A stretch of 64,000 nt of DNA, from assembly GCA_032207245.1 (NCBI GenBank), contig CM063503.1, positions 104,162,887 to 104,226,886 on the forward strand, given 5' to 3'. This document shows, piece by piece, positions 54,660 through 64,000 of this stretch. The DNA is from Pardosa pseudoannulata (taxonomy: Eukaryota; Arthropoda; Arachnida; Araneae; Lycosidae). The first letter of the stretch is position 1. Each line of letters starts with the position of its first letter. The position numbers and the translations under genes were made by a program. A model generated the notes under the pieces. The model saw only the letters and a list, made by a program, of their open reading frames with translations, did no database searches and was not told the origin of the DNA.

Positions 54660-54790
54660 TTGCAACACGATGGCAAATTAGACAAGGACCGAATCTTTAA
54701 GACCGATTCAGACCGACTGCAAATACCCATGCTATGAGTACAATTCAAATCCACACACTTCCGAATTGTATGGCAAGGCTCTACTTATTG
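54660..54790 (-). mobile_element. Degraded SINE
   Basis: TGCAACACGATGGCAAATTAG, AGACCGATTCAGACCGACTGC, then CAATTCAAATCCACACACTTCC follow the family order. Confidence 0.5.
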
Positions 54791-55394
54791 GGTCTCTATC
54801 TGATGAACCTTGGAATTAATTTTCCATAATCCACCTAACTCACCTTAAGTATTGTATTAAGTGCTAAAAATTCTAAAAGAAATCGATATGGCAGCTCTCT
54901 CTCTAAAACCAATGATGATATCTTTGACGTTGCCATTCTTAATCTGTGATTTGATGAATATGGACTGCAACGCACATGAAGATTAAAGACTACATCATTT
55001 TAGTTACATAACTCCTTAATTTGATTTCACTTAATTTTAAGATGAAATTTAAAGAACTTTACACTGACTTACAATTAATCATCTGTTTATCCATCCTTTT
55101 TTTTTAGGTCAGATGAGATTATCCTTCTAAGTAAAAAACCCGGAAATTTATATCACTTGTAATCAAAAACCCGGAACTAAAAAAAGTTAATCCCATAACA
55201 AAATAATTGCATGTTACTAATATTAGGTATAGTAAATTTCAAGCAGTTATTTTAATTATTTATAAATTAAAGCAATGACTACTTTAATTTTAATAATTAA
55301 TATGAAAAACTTGCCAAACTTCTTTTGACCTCTTAGTTGTTAAACAAATTAGTCTTCTTAGGATTAGATTATTAAATCTTGAATATCATTTTCC
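54791..55394. other. Intergenic AT-rich DNA
   Basis: Nothing coding. Two AAAACCCGGAA boxes about 34 bases apart (near 55136 and 55167) are the only local pattern. Confidence 0.5.
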
Positions 55395-55782
55395 AGCTGT
55401 CGATGGCAAATGGCTCAGTTTTTCCCATGATCTAGGTTACTTTTTATTGCTTAATTCGCTGACTAAGTTGCCGGTTCCCTGGGAAAATTCTATGCTTTGC
55501 TAGCTGTGGAGTCCAACTCTGCAATCCACATGTGTTTTCATGGTCATTCCCTCGTCTTGTCTTTGATTGTTAAATATATCATTTTAGCAGATCTTCAATA
55601 AAATTTAAGTTTTACTCGGAATTGAGCGTTCTCTTTATCGAATGGCACGACTGCAAACTGCCATTTTTAATAGTCTAACTGTCTAGACTTCTCCTTGCCC
55701 AGCGAGCCCGGCCCTGTAAATACAATAAGGGCTTAATTCGATGTGACCGGCGGATTCATTTTCGCCACGTTACATACATACA

Positions 55783-55827
<45 letters not shown>
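55395..55827 (+). repeat. Interspersed repeat with (TA)n tail, copy 1
   Basis: From TTTTCCAGCTGTCGATG to ATGTGACCGGCGGATTC, ATTTTCGCC and a (TA)n run at 55786-55827. The second copy at 55998 has the same order. A tail of TA repeats suggests a retroposon 3' end; no family named. Confidence 0.65.
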
Positions 55828-55829
<2 letters not shown>

Positions 55830-55997
55830 AAATTATTACACTTAAAATATCCTTCTAAATCCTCTTTTTCCCCTCATCTCATTCTTTCATATCAATTTTT
55901 CCTGACAACTATTTAAAGGAGTGTAAGCTAACAAAATTCTTTCTACCCGTATCTCAAAGTTAACTCTGAAATAAATGCCAATTTTTTATCCACTCGC

Positions 55998-56371
55998 CAC
56001 ATTTTCCAGCTCTCCAATGCGAGTGGTTCACTTCTACAATAACTAAATTGCTACAATATTGCTGACTAAGCCCTCTCTCTTGGAAACATTCTCCGCGTCA
56101 TCTTGCTGTGGAGTCCAACACTGTAATCGAAAATGTTTTCATCTATCATCCCATGATCTACTCCGTTTAGAGAAAGATGTCTTTTACCTAGTATTAAATA
56201 AAGTTCCACCACAGACTAACTGCTTTCTTTTTATGGAGCTATGACTGCAAGTTAGTTTTCTCATTGTCGAGTAAGCCCGGGTAATTAAAAATAACAGGGG
56301 CTAATTTTATATGACCGGTGGATTATTTTCGCCGACTTTCATATATATATATATATATATATATAAACTAG

Positions 56372-56440
<69 letters not shown>
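55998..56440 (+). repeat. Interspersed repeat with (TA)n tail, copy 2
   Basis: TTTTCCAGCTCTCCAATGCG, GCTGACTAAG, GCTGTGGAGTCCAACACTG, CGAGTAAGCCCGG, ATGACCGGTGGATTATTTTCG and (TA)n at 56341-56440. About 65-70 percent like copy 1 by eye. Confidence 0.65.
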
Positions 56441-56444
<4 letters not shown>

Positions 56445-56509
56445 TATACTAGGAAAATGGTGTAGAGTATAAAGAAAAAGCTTAAATTATTTCCTAATAA
56501 ATACCTTTA

Positions 56510-56985
56510 TTCTTCTTCAATGGCATGACAGCCCTGGATGATCCTAAGCCTTCTGCAAAATTCGATACCAGGAAGTCCCATCTTTGTCCCAGGACTTCCA
56601 ATTAACAGTTTTTTCAGCCTTTAATCTATTTTCAATCGAGTCTATCTATTTGAGTTTTGGTTGTTTTCTTTTACTGGTGCCTATTGTGAAAACTTTTTTT
56701 ATATAGATCTGTAGTCACTCAGTCTGATTATATGTCCAGTTCATCTGAACCTTTGATTGCTGATGGTATAACTTTATATGGATTTTTATGAATTTTTTTA
56801 ATTCAATATCTGTCTTTCTTCTCCATACACCATTTACCTGGATACACCCAAAAATACTTCTTAAATTTTTTCTTTCGAAAACTGCCTGGGTTTCGTTATC
56901 TTTTTATGTCAGTGTTCACCTTTCTGCTGAATAGGTTAATACAGGTCTTATTAAACACTTATGTAGTGTTAATTTGGCTTTTCTT
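56510..56985 (-). pseudogene. LINE reverse-transcriptase C-terminal relic (RTE-like)
   Basis: Minus strand with stops: LTLHKCLIRPVLTYSAER, FERKNLRSIFGCIQVNGVWR, RKTDIELKK, then VNWKSWDKDGTSWYRILQKA and HPGLSCH. These match in order the C-terminal region of endonuclease/RT LINE proteins (RPVLTYG-E-W, ERKxLRxIFG, NGVWR, DRxxWRxxLxKA). Frame changes and stops show a decayed copy; the 3' end is near 56510. Confidence 0.8.
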
Positions 56986-56999
56986 TCAATGAAATTAGA

Positions 57000-58925
57000 C
57001 TATGTATTTTTTAAACAGATAATTTTTATTCGGGAACGAAAATAAATTAACTATTTACGATAGAACACATTTTGTATTATGTAGCCCTAAATCGACCTTA
57101 GTACCGCAGGACAGACCAAATGAACTGTCTACACGTTACCACGGTGACAGTGGCCGACTCACTCACTGCACATATACCATTAACTTCATTCATGCGAGTT
57201 TATATTTTCATCTATTCTAAAAGTCGAACTTTGTAAATTATCCCATTGGTCCGAGATTCAATCTTGGAATGACAGTTTACTCGTGGATGTGGCATCATTC
57301 GAGGAAAGAAAAACTAGCTGGCATACTACGGCCAACAATATAGACAAAATATAGTATCAAAGCAATGGAAACAAATTATATGGCGAAGTTTAATGTTTAG
57401 GCACTGATGATTCTGAGCATACAAACTAAATGTGTAAGTAGCCTCTATTTGTATAACATTAATAACAACTAAAATATGGAACTTTTTTTAATAGTTTAGT
57501 TAACATTCTTTTAAACGTCTTAGAGGCACTGCTTTAGAAAATTAATCCTACATCTACTAATAACAGCTGATCAAGGACACTATTCGATTAAGAGATCCAG
57601 ATCCTCCAAGGACTCAACATTGTTTTAATAATCAACAAGTCTCAAAATTACTTATTAAGGATTCAAGTTTATGCACTATAGCGGGATTTTTAAGCAAATT
57701 TGCAATAACGGGGGCACAACTTCAGCAAAATTTCGAGTCCCGCGGGCTTAAAAAATTTGTTATAGTGGGTCGAAATTTCAGGGCTCATGATTCCGAGAAA
57801 CCCCAAAGGAAAGTGAAATTTTTACAATTTTGGAGGGACGTAATATTTTGAATACTTTTGGATATCGCAGACCCACAAAAATCCGAGAAATAAAAAATAA
57901 ATTTTCTTTTCCAGGGAAATTTCCGGAAAATGCTTCTCTTTCAAAAATAGTCCTAGAAATAGACTTACAGAGAAGAAACCGAATAATTTAATTATGATTG
58001 CATTGTAAGGACCAAAATTAAAAGAGACCAGCGAGGTTTTTTTTCAATGAAAACGGAAAATTTGGGGGAAAAAAAGATAATTTGAATGTACTTTATATAT
58101 ATCGAAAATAAAATAATTTATTTGTAAATTTGTGTAATATTTATTATTTTCTTTACTTAAGTAAAAAAGGTTTTTTGCTTGAAACTTAAAGGGACTCATC
58201 CGTGGGTCATTGGAACTCAGTTTAGAGATAGTTTGGCATGAACACTGTGTATTTGTTCTCTAATCAAATTAATCAGTAAAGTTGTATTACTATCCTTAAA
58301 ACCCATAATAATATGTTATGTAGCATATAATTCACTCCAGTAAAATGTGCAATATTACTCCAGTGTCTAATAAAAGAAATGGGGTCAAAGTCAATTCCAT
58401 TCAAATATTGAATATACTATAAAGTTGTAGTAGTGTTTTTATTAGGTACTACTCACAAGTAGCAACTGCCATTTGGTAACTGGTAAGGAACCAGAAAAGA
58501 AAAAGAAATTGTAATGAGGTTCCAGCACTTAATAGATATAAGCCTGGAAACCAGAAAAAAAAAAGAAGGGAAAGAAAGGAGTTACAAATAATAAAATCTG
58601 TTTAACAATTTGTTAAGTATTTCCTCCTTTATCTTCACTACTGTAATTCCTGATTTCTTGAAAACAACACTGTAACATGATTATATATTCAACAGAAATG
58701 ATCCAGAAGTTAAATGGTTAACTGCATTCTATAAAAATTCATGAATTAAATTTTATTTTTCAATGAAACAAATAAACATATTATAAAAGTATCATTTATT
58801 CAAACTTAAGAAAAACAGAGTTTTAAAATATTTCCAGAGCACATTGAAATAGATGTTTTTGAAATACAAAAACATTTTATAAATCTCTCATATACCTTGT
58901 TAAACATTTAATTAATGTCAAACAT
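57000..58925. other. Intergenic DNA between LINE relic and right-hand gene
   Basis: AT-rich. A GC-richer patch at 57660-57960 (CTATAGCGGG, ATAACGGGGGCAC, GTCCCGCGGGC, ATAGTGGGTCG) looks like a repeat but I cannot name it. No gene seen. Confidence 0.4.
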
Positions 58926-58931
58926 TTTATT
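58926..58931 (-). terminator. Poly(A) signal AATAAA of the right-hand gene
   Basis: AATAAA on the minus strand about 80 bases downstream of the TAA at 59012, a normal position for a short 3' untranslated region. Confidence 0.55.
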
Positions 58932-59011
58932 AATCTTGCAATAATCAAATATAACAAATTACATCCCAGAGTGCTTGTATAATTATAACAGTGATAATAC
59001 AAAAATGTTAT

Positions 59012-59131
59012 TTAAAATGGTTCAATAGTAAATCCTGTTTTCAAAGGAGAAAAGCGGTTCACTTTAGCCCACATCAAAGCATCATTTAAGGAAATAGTGG
59101 ATTTTGAGTCCTCCAAGAAAAACACAGGACC
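59012..59131 (-). CDS. Unrecognised gene, last exon with stop
   Basis: Acceptor TATTTTACAG. Encodes GPVFFLEDSKSTISLNDALM and ends FSPLKTGFTIEPF-TAA. An AATAAA lies 81-86 bases past the stop. Confidence 0.78.
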   Translation of the reverse strand, partial: GPVFFLEDSKSTISLNDALMWAKVNRFSPLKTGFTIEPF

Positions 59132-59611
59132 CTGTAAAATAAAACCCACTTTTAGTTCATGAAAAAATGTACAACTTCTTTGTAAAAAGGACTTAATTTT
59201 ACCTGAATTGTAGATCCCCGTAAATAACATCTATGATGATCAGAATGACGAGGCAAATTTGATCCACTTACAATAGTAATTCCTACATCTCCAAAAGGCA
59301 CATTTTCTAAGGCTTTGGACATCAACTCTTTATAAATATTATCTTCATTTTGCTTCCTACAAGTAAAATAAATCGGTGATCTTATAACAGGAATCTAAAA
59401 CATGTGCAAACAGAGAAATTTAATAGCTTCAATTTTAGCTGTAATTATCATAATGTATATTATACAGATTCTCAAATACTTCTTTTATTACAATCACATG
59501 GAGTTTATTGAAAATCAATAATTATAGACATAATGCATCAAAAAACAGATTTATATCAACCAGAAATAAATAAATAAATAATTACATTACGCTAAAAATA
59601 GAAATTTAATG

Positions 59612-59648
<37 letters not shown>

Positions 59649-60489
59649 TAGATGCCACATAATGTGATCACAATTAATGTTATTTTACACTTAATATTAT
59701 AAATAACCTCTGGTCCTGAACAGATGTATTTGAATGTATGCAAAAGTTATCACTTAATGGTTTTAAATTTTAGACCAATTAGTTTATTTTCAAGGAATGA
59801 TTCCCAAAGAAGTTTCTGGAGCATCTCATTATATGAAACATGAGAATAAGGATGAACATCATGAGGACATTTTCCCCACTATTGTAGGGGAGAAAATTAG
59901 TGCTCTGTAAAGAATGACTGCTTAAAATTTTGAATATTGGATGGACATCAACAAGAATCTAGAGACTTTGCTAAATTAACAGATTATGACATTAGTGAAT
60001 CTATACCATACACTAATATACTGATGTTTGTTTCTAAAGTTAGATAAACACGTGAATGTTACTGAGGATGAGAAAACTAACAGGTGCTGAGATGAGGAAT
60101 TTGCTTTAAAGTTTGATGAATGCAAATAAAAGATGAGACTGATGGGTTTTGTAAACATGAATATAAATGTTTTGTTAATCACTTATTTTGTAAGCAGACC
60201 AGACAATCAAATTTTATGATTTTTCCATTTCTTAACATGAATTTACTATTATTTTGTCTACGCATTTCAATATTTTATTTCATGCATGCAATTAAGTAAA
60301 TGTTTTATGCTGAAATTGTCCTCATCTTATCATTAACATATGATGCCCTTTTCTAATTTACTATAATTTTTGTTTATTATAAACAAGTAGTTATATTTAT
60401 CAAAATCAAGTTTGCCCTAAGTGATTGCATTAAAGCCTCATCTACTGTATGTATGTATATATGTATGTATGTATGTATGTATATGTATG

Positions 60490-60560
<71 letters not shown>

Positions 60561-62322
60561 CAGCTGGAAAAAAATTTTCTCTTCTCTGATCACATACAAA
60601 ATAACTCCTCTTTTATCTATCAGGGCTTATTTGGTAATGCAACTAAAATGCACTCAATACGAGAAAAGCACTCTCTTAGGAACTCTAAGATCAGGTGAAC
60701 ATTTAATAGAAATTCTTTAATTCCATCATAAACTCAGAATAATTAGATGTATCTTACTTAGTCAAAAGTCACATACATCTGTTGCTGTAAGAAATGACAC
60801 TCCTGAGGAAGGGTTATCATGTGGTCTAAATTCTCATTAGAGAGACTAAAACAGCAGTTTTTATATTTTGTGTAAAAACAATCATGATGACAATAATGTT
60901 TATAATTGCATAAACATAGCAAGGGTCCTCAGTTTTTTCTCAGAGAATCAACATCTGGTTTTGAAAAAGTGTACACAAATAATAATTATTAATTCAGACT
61001 TTGGTTTTGAGAAAGGTGGAGGGAATGCAATCTTAAAGGATCTTACCATGATGATCTATTACATATATGAATGTGTTTATTATATTTTTTAATATTTTCT
61101 TTCATTTGATTGTATTTAATTAAAATGCATTGCCATTTTATGTATCAAAACAGAATTTATAGAGAAAATAAATATTTACTAATTTATAGTAGTCTTCTTA
61201 TTTGTACAAACACTATTTAATTATTTTACAAAATAATTTATGATAAATAAGACTAAAGAGTTAAGAGAAATATAACAGTTATAAATACATTATTTAAAAA
61301 ATAATTTAAATAAATGCTTATAAAAATTTGGTATGTACATTTTTGGTGTTTTATAAGACAAATCATCTGCAGAGTTTCAAAATTGGTTACAGAAATACTT
61401 TATATAATGATAGATATTTAAAAAGTAATCTAAAGAATGAAACAAATATAAAATATAATAATACTTAGAGGAATTCTTCATAGACACCCATGCATGCATT
61501 TCTGAAGAAACCATATCTTCTGTTATTGAAAGTGATGCATTATGAACTCTTCTCATCAAATTTCTAGAACATACATTAATATATAATTAAATACAGAAGA
61601 AAAATTTCTCTACTTCTGACAAAACAGGGAATTTCAATACTTTTTTCCTCTTTTACAAAACATAATGAAATAATCAAAAAATTGTAATAACATAACAATT
61701 TCATAAAATTTATGGAGGTATTAGTAGCAAGTGTATCAACAATTAGCAGCTAAAGTGTAAGAGGTCATACCTTTTTTATTTAATGTTACAGTGTACTGTT
61801 AAAGAATATGTTTTTCTACTTTTATAATGGTATACTGAAAAAGCTGGATTTGGCTAGGGCTTAATAAGTCTGATATCTCTGTAACTTAATTTGTCATTTG
61901 AGAAAAAACATGTTAAGTTACAGTCTCTTCATCCTCCCAGTCACAAGCGACAGTAGGAAAATAACAAAATAATGTAGTGTTATAATATATGCCAAATCAG
62001 AGACATTAACTACTAAGGACTATTTCTCAATACTAAATTTAGATTATCTTAGATTTCATAAGAAATGAACTATGTAAATATATGAATTACATCTACTTTA
62101 TTAAAAAATCTATATGGGAAAATTATACAGCTTTTATTATTTATTAAAATGATTACAAACTGTTAATACTGGTCAATATAGAGTTGAGTGCCTTTTAGGT
62201 TATACCTGCTCAATGGTATGTTTGGAGTTCCAATTTCAAAAATAATATCAGTTCTTATTACATAAGACTTCTGATGATAGAGATATTTCTTATATGCATA
62301 CATTATTATAAATTTAACACAG
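59012..62322 (-). CDS. 3' part of an unrecognised gene (four last exons)
   Basis: Four exons on the minus strand join in one frame: 62322-62206, 61563-61465, 59356-59203 and 59131-59012, ending in TAA at 59014-59012. Splice sites are ATAG/AG|GTATAA, TTCTAG/AA|GTATTA, CTTGTAG/CAG|GTAAAA and TTTTACAG. The ~163 codons seen include VIRTDIIFEIGTPNIPLS, HNASLSITEDMVSSEMHAW, GDVGITIVSGSNLPRH and the C-terminus LKTGFTIEPF. The text is soluble-looking, without membrane segments or low complexity, and continuous frame over four junctions makes it a real conserved-type gene. I do not recognise the family. Upstream exons must lie beyond the right edge; the acceptor of the first exon listed is the least sure. 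Intron 59357-61464 holds a pogo-like element and TA repeats. Confidence 0.72.
59203..59356 (-). CDS. Unrecognised gene, second-last exon
   Basis: Acceptor TTTACTTGTAG, donor CAG|GTAAAA. Encodes ELMSKALENVPFGDVGITIV then SGSNLPRHSDHHRCYLRGS; starts phase 2, ends phase 0. Confidence 0.75.
59614..59645. repeat. (TA)n microsatellite
   Basis: AT run directly left of the pogo-like element. Confidence 0.95.
59646..60447. mobile_element. Tigger/pogo-like MITE with TA target site
   Basis: Begins CAGTAGATGCCACATAATG and ends with the reverse complement of CAGTAGATGAGGC, with TA outside each end (59644-59645, 60448-60449). The ends match pogo/Tigger elements in style; only about 9 terminal bases are identical. 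The interior has no open transposase. The left side abuts (TA)n and the right a (GTAT)n tract. Confidence 0.6.
60446..60553. repeat. (GTAT)n followed by (TA)n
   Basis: GTAT/ATGT units to about 60494, then a pure TA run; two open frames of ~80-100 codons read YVCMYV and IYIYIY here and are artefacts. Confidence 0.97.
61465..61563 (-). CDS. Unrecognised gene, third-last exon
   Basis: Acceptor GTTCTAG, donor AA|GTATTA. Encodes NLMRRVHNASLSITEDMVSS and MHAWVSMKNSS, in phase with both neighbours. Frame reading past the donor becomes AT-rich and unlike protein. Confidence 0.7.
62206..62322 (-). CDS. Unrecognised gene, fourth-last exon
   Basis: Acceptor ACTTATAG, donor AG|GTATAA. Encodes CVKFIIMYAYKKYLYHQKSY and then VIRTDIIFEIGTPNIPLS. 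The acceptor has a poor pyrimidine tract; an alternative at 62289 (ATATAAG) would shorten the exon in the same frame. Confidence 0.55.
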
Positions 62323-62740
62323 CTATAAGTTTTATCATATATTTAATTTATATTTAAGATTAATTTGATATGAAATCACAAACATAGTGATATAAAAGAA
62401 TATAAATATTTATCAAAAGCTAATATAAACACTCTTTTATGCATTAATCAAATTATGATTGATATAGAAAGAAACACACAGGTATGTATATATAAAATCT
62501 CCTTACAAATCTAGAGTTAAATACTCAATATATTTAAATTATTTAAAACATACAATAATAAGTACATCTATATTGATTATTTAACATAACAGCTCTCAAA
62601 CTGGGCACTGTGGCAATAATCAAGAAATATTGAAAAATTCATCCAAGAAGTTTAATACATTACATTAAAGACATAATGAGCACCAAATTTATACTACTTT
62701 CTTATAATTATATATTGGAACCACTTTAAGGATAGCTGTG

Positions 62741-62784
<44 letters not shown>

Positions 62785-64000
62785 CCAGACAAGAGTGCAG
62801 AGAGGAAAAAATAGATATACAAAAAGTAATAACATTTTTGAAATTATCATTCAAAATATATTTAAACACAGTTTTAATATTACCCTTTCCCATTTTTTAC
62901 TTTAGTTGGCCAAAGTAATGAGCTTTCATACAGAGAAAAAGGGTTAATTTACAACTCAGTTATATAATGCCAAATTCAGAACAGTTATAATGGTATGAAT
63001 AAAAAAATTACCCCCCCCCCAAAAAAAAATTATTATTTATAAATTATGGACCCTTATCATTACGGTATATTGACAGAAATCAGAAACACTAATTTACGCA
63101 AGTATAAATACCAAAAATTTTAAAAATAATTGAGTTCTAATTTAGTCACTTGTAAAATATAACAATAAATGAGAAAGAACAACAATTAGTGAAAAATGAA
63201 TACATATAACTGTTTAAAAAAGAAGTGTCAAAATCACTTCATAACAAGGTCATCATGTTATAGCATTTTAAAGTTTTTTATACAGAACATTTATTTAAGG
63301 GATTAATGATTAAAAGGTTTCAGAAAGAATATAAGTTTGTGGACAAAACAACTGCATCATCTAAAAAATAAACTTTTTTATTTTAAAGCATTATTGTCAA
63401 TTTATAATGTCATTAATTTAGCTCACAGAAAGCAGACTATCAAGTTACTATACACCATTCAGCAATTGCCAAGTATTACATGAACCGATTTTCATTAACT
63501 GAATGCTAACAGGGAAGAATAAAAATGGTTAATGATCTCTTTGTGTGATGAAAGCATGGCTCTGTATGTTCCATTTATATTAATAAAAAAATATGGCTGT
63601 TGCTGTATCTAAAGAAGATTTGATCTATATGAAAGCCACAAAACAGAAATCCATGATTCTACTGTTTCAAGGGTGATTTAATCAAAATGAAAAATGGTAA
63701 TTTAAAAAAAGATGTCTGGTGTAGTTTGAAAAAGGATAAGAACATCTTTTAATAGTTTTTTTAAAATGAATGATTCTCACTAATCATAATGCAAGTGCTC
63801 ATCAGTAAAAAATTAAATTTGAGAATTATTGAAGTATTTATGTATGTCTGTATGATCAGTCTACAAACATCTCTTATTGCTTGGCATCACAAGAAATGCT
63901 GTTACTTATGGAAAAAATAATTGCCTTTATTAGGTTAAAAAACATATATTATGAACACATGCTAAATGCGATACACTTTTATTTTACTTTTTTTTTTGGG
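62323..64000. other. Upstream intron of the right-hand gene
   Basis: AT-rich sequence to the window edge. I saw no further in-phase exon on the minus strand; more exons probably lie beyond the edge. Confidence 0.4.
62743..62779. repeat. (T)37 run
   Basis: Longest homopolymer in the window. Confidence 0.97.

Noticed and set aside
60421..60720. Open frames of 81-99 codons over 60421-60720
   Set aside because: They read through (GTAT)n and (TA)n, giving YVCMYV and IYIYIY; artefact.
1..64000. CRISPR array, operon, or other prokaryotic defence system
   Set aside because: No regular direct repeats with spacers and no ribosome-binding sites or compact genes; the DNA is eukaryotic.

Overview
The window looks like nuclear DNA of an arthropod, most likely an arachnid such as a spider. 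Intron-split genes have GT-AG splice sites, the DNA is AT-rich, and there are many DNA-transposon remnants plus a tRNA-derived SINE family. A Jockey-type non-LTR retrotransposon of a kind common in arachnids is also present. No bacterial features are seen. The taxonomic call is inference.

The main content is one large minus-strand gene from a TATA promoter near 52.2 kb to poly(A) signals near 12.8-12.9 kb. I rebuilt 28 coding exons by hand. Every splice phase agrees, giving 6,036 coding bases (2,011 residues plus stop) without an internal stop. The protein starts with a signal peptide and has an RQRR furin-type site soon after. It then has about seven EAR/EPTP repeats (exons 3-8), a coiled coil (exon 10) and about 1,075 residues of tandem ~50-residue repeats carrying an ING-[IV]-D-[LIV] signature (exons 11-21). 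A second coiled-coil-like helix follows, then again about seven EAR repeats (exons 22-27). The symmetry (propeller, coil, repeat rod, coil, propeller) is the most unusual thing here. The likely product is a large secreted extracellular-matrix or eggshell-type protein; its function is unknown.

A second minus-strand gene enters from the right. Its last four exons (62.3-59.0 kb) are in phase and end in TAA with a poly(A) signal; I do not recognise the product.

The left 0-10 kb is repeat-rich intergenic DNA: three hAT-type elements (one cut by the window edge), two piggyBac-type elements with TTAA duplications, several tRNA-derived SINEs (one nested in another), and microsatellites. Introns of the big gene are mostly featureless. 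They carry a few degraded SINEs, a long inverted repeat, and a 5'-truncated retrotransposon inserted in a Tc1-like transposase relic with a 16-bp target duplication. A 1.56-kb element with 49-bp perfect terminal inverted repeats and paired TGACGTCA (CRE-like) sites lies about 390 bp upstream of the TATA box. The region from 54 to 59 kb holds two diverged copies of a repeat with (TA)n tails, an RTE-like LINE relic and AT-rich sequence. A Tigger/pogo-like element lies in an intron of the second gene.
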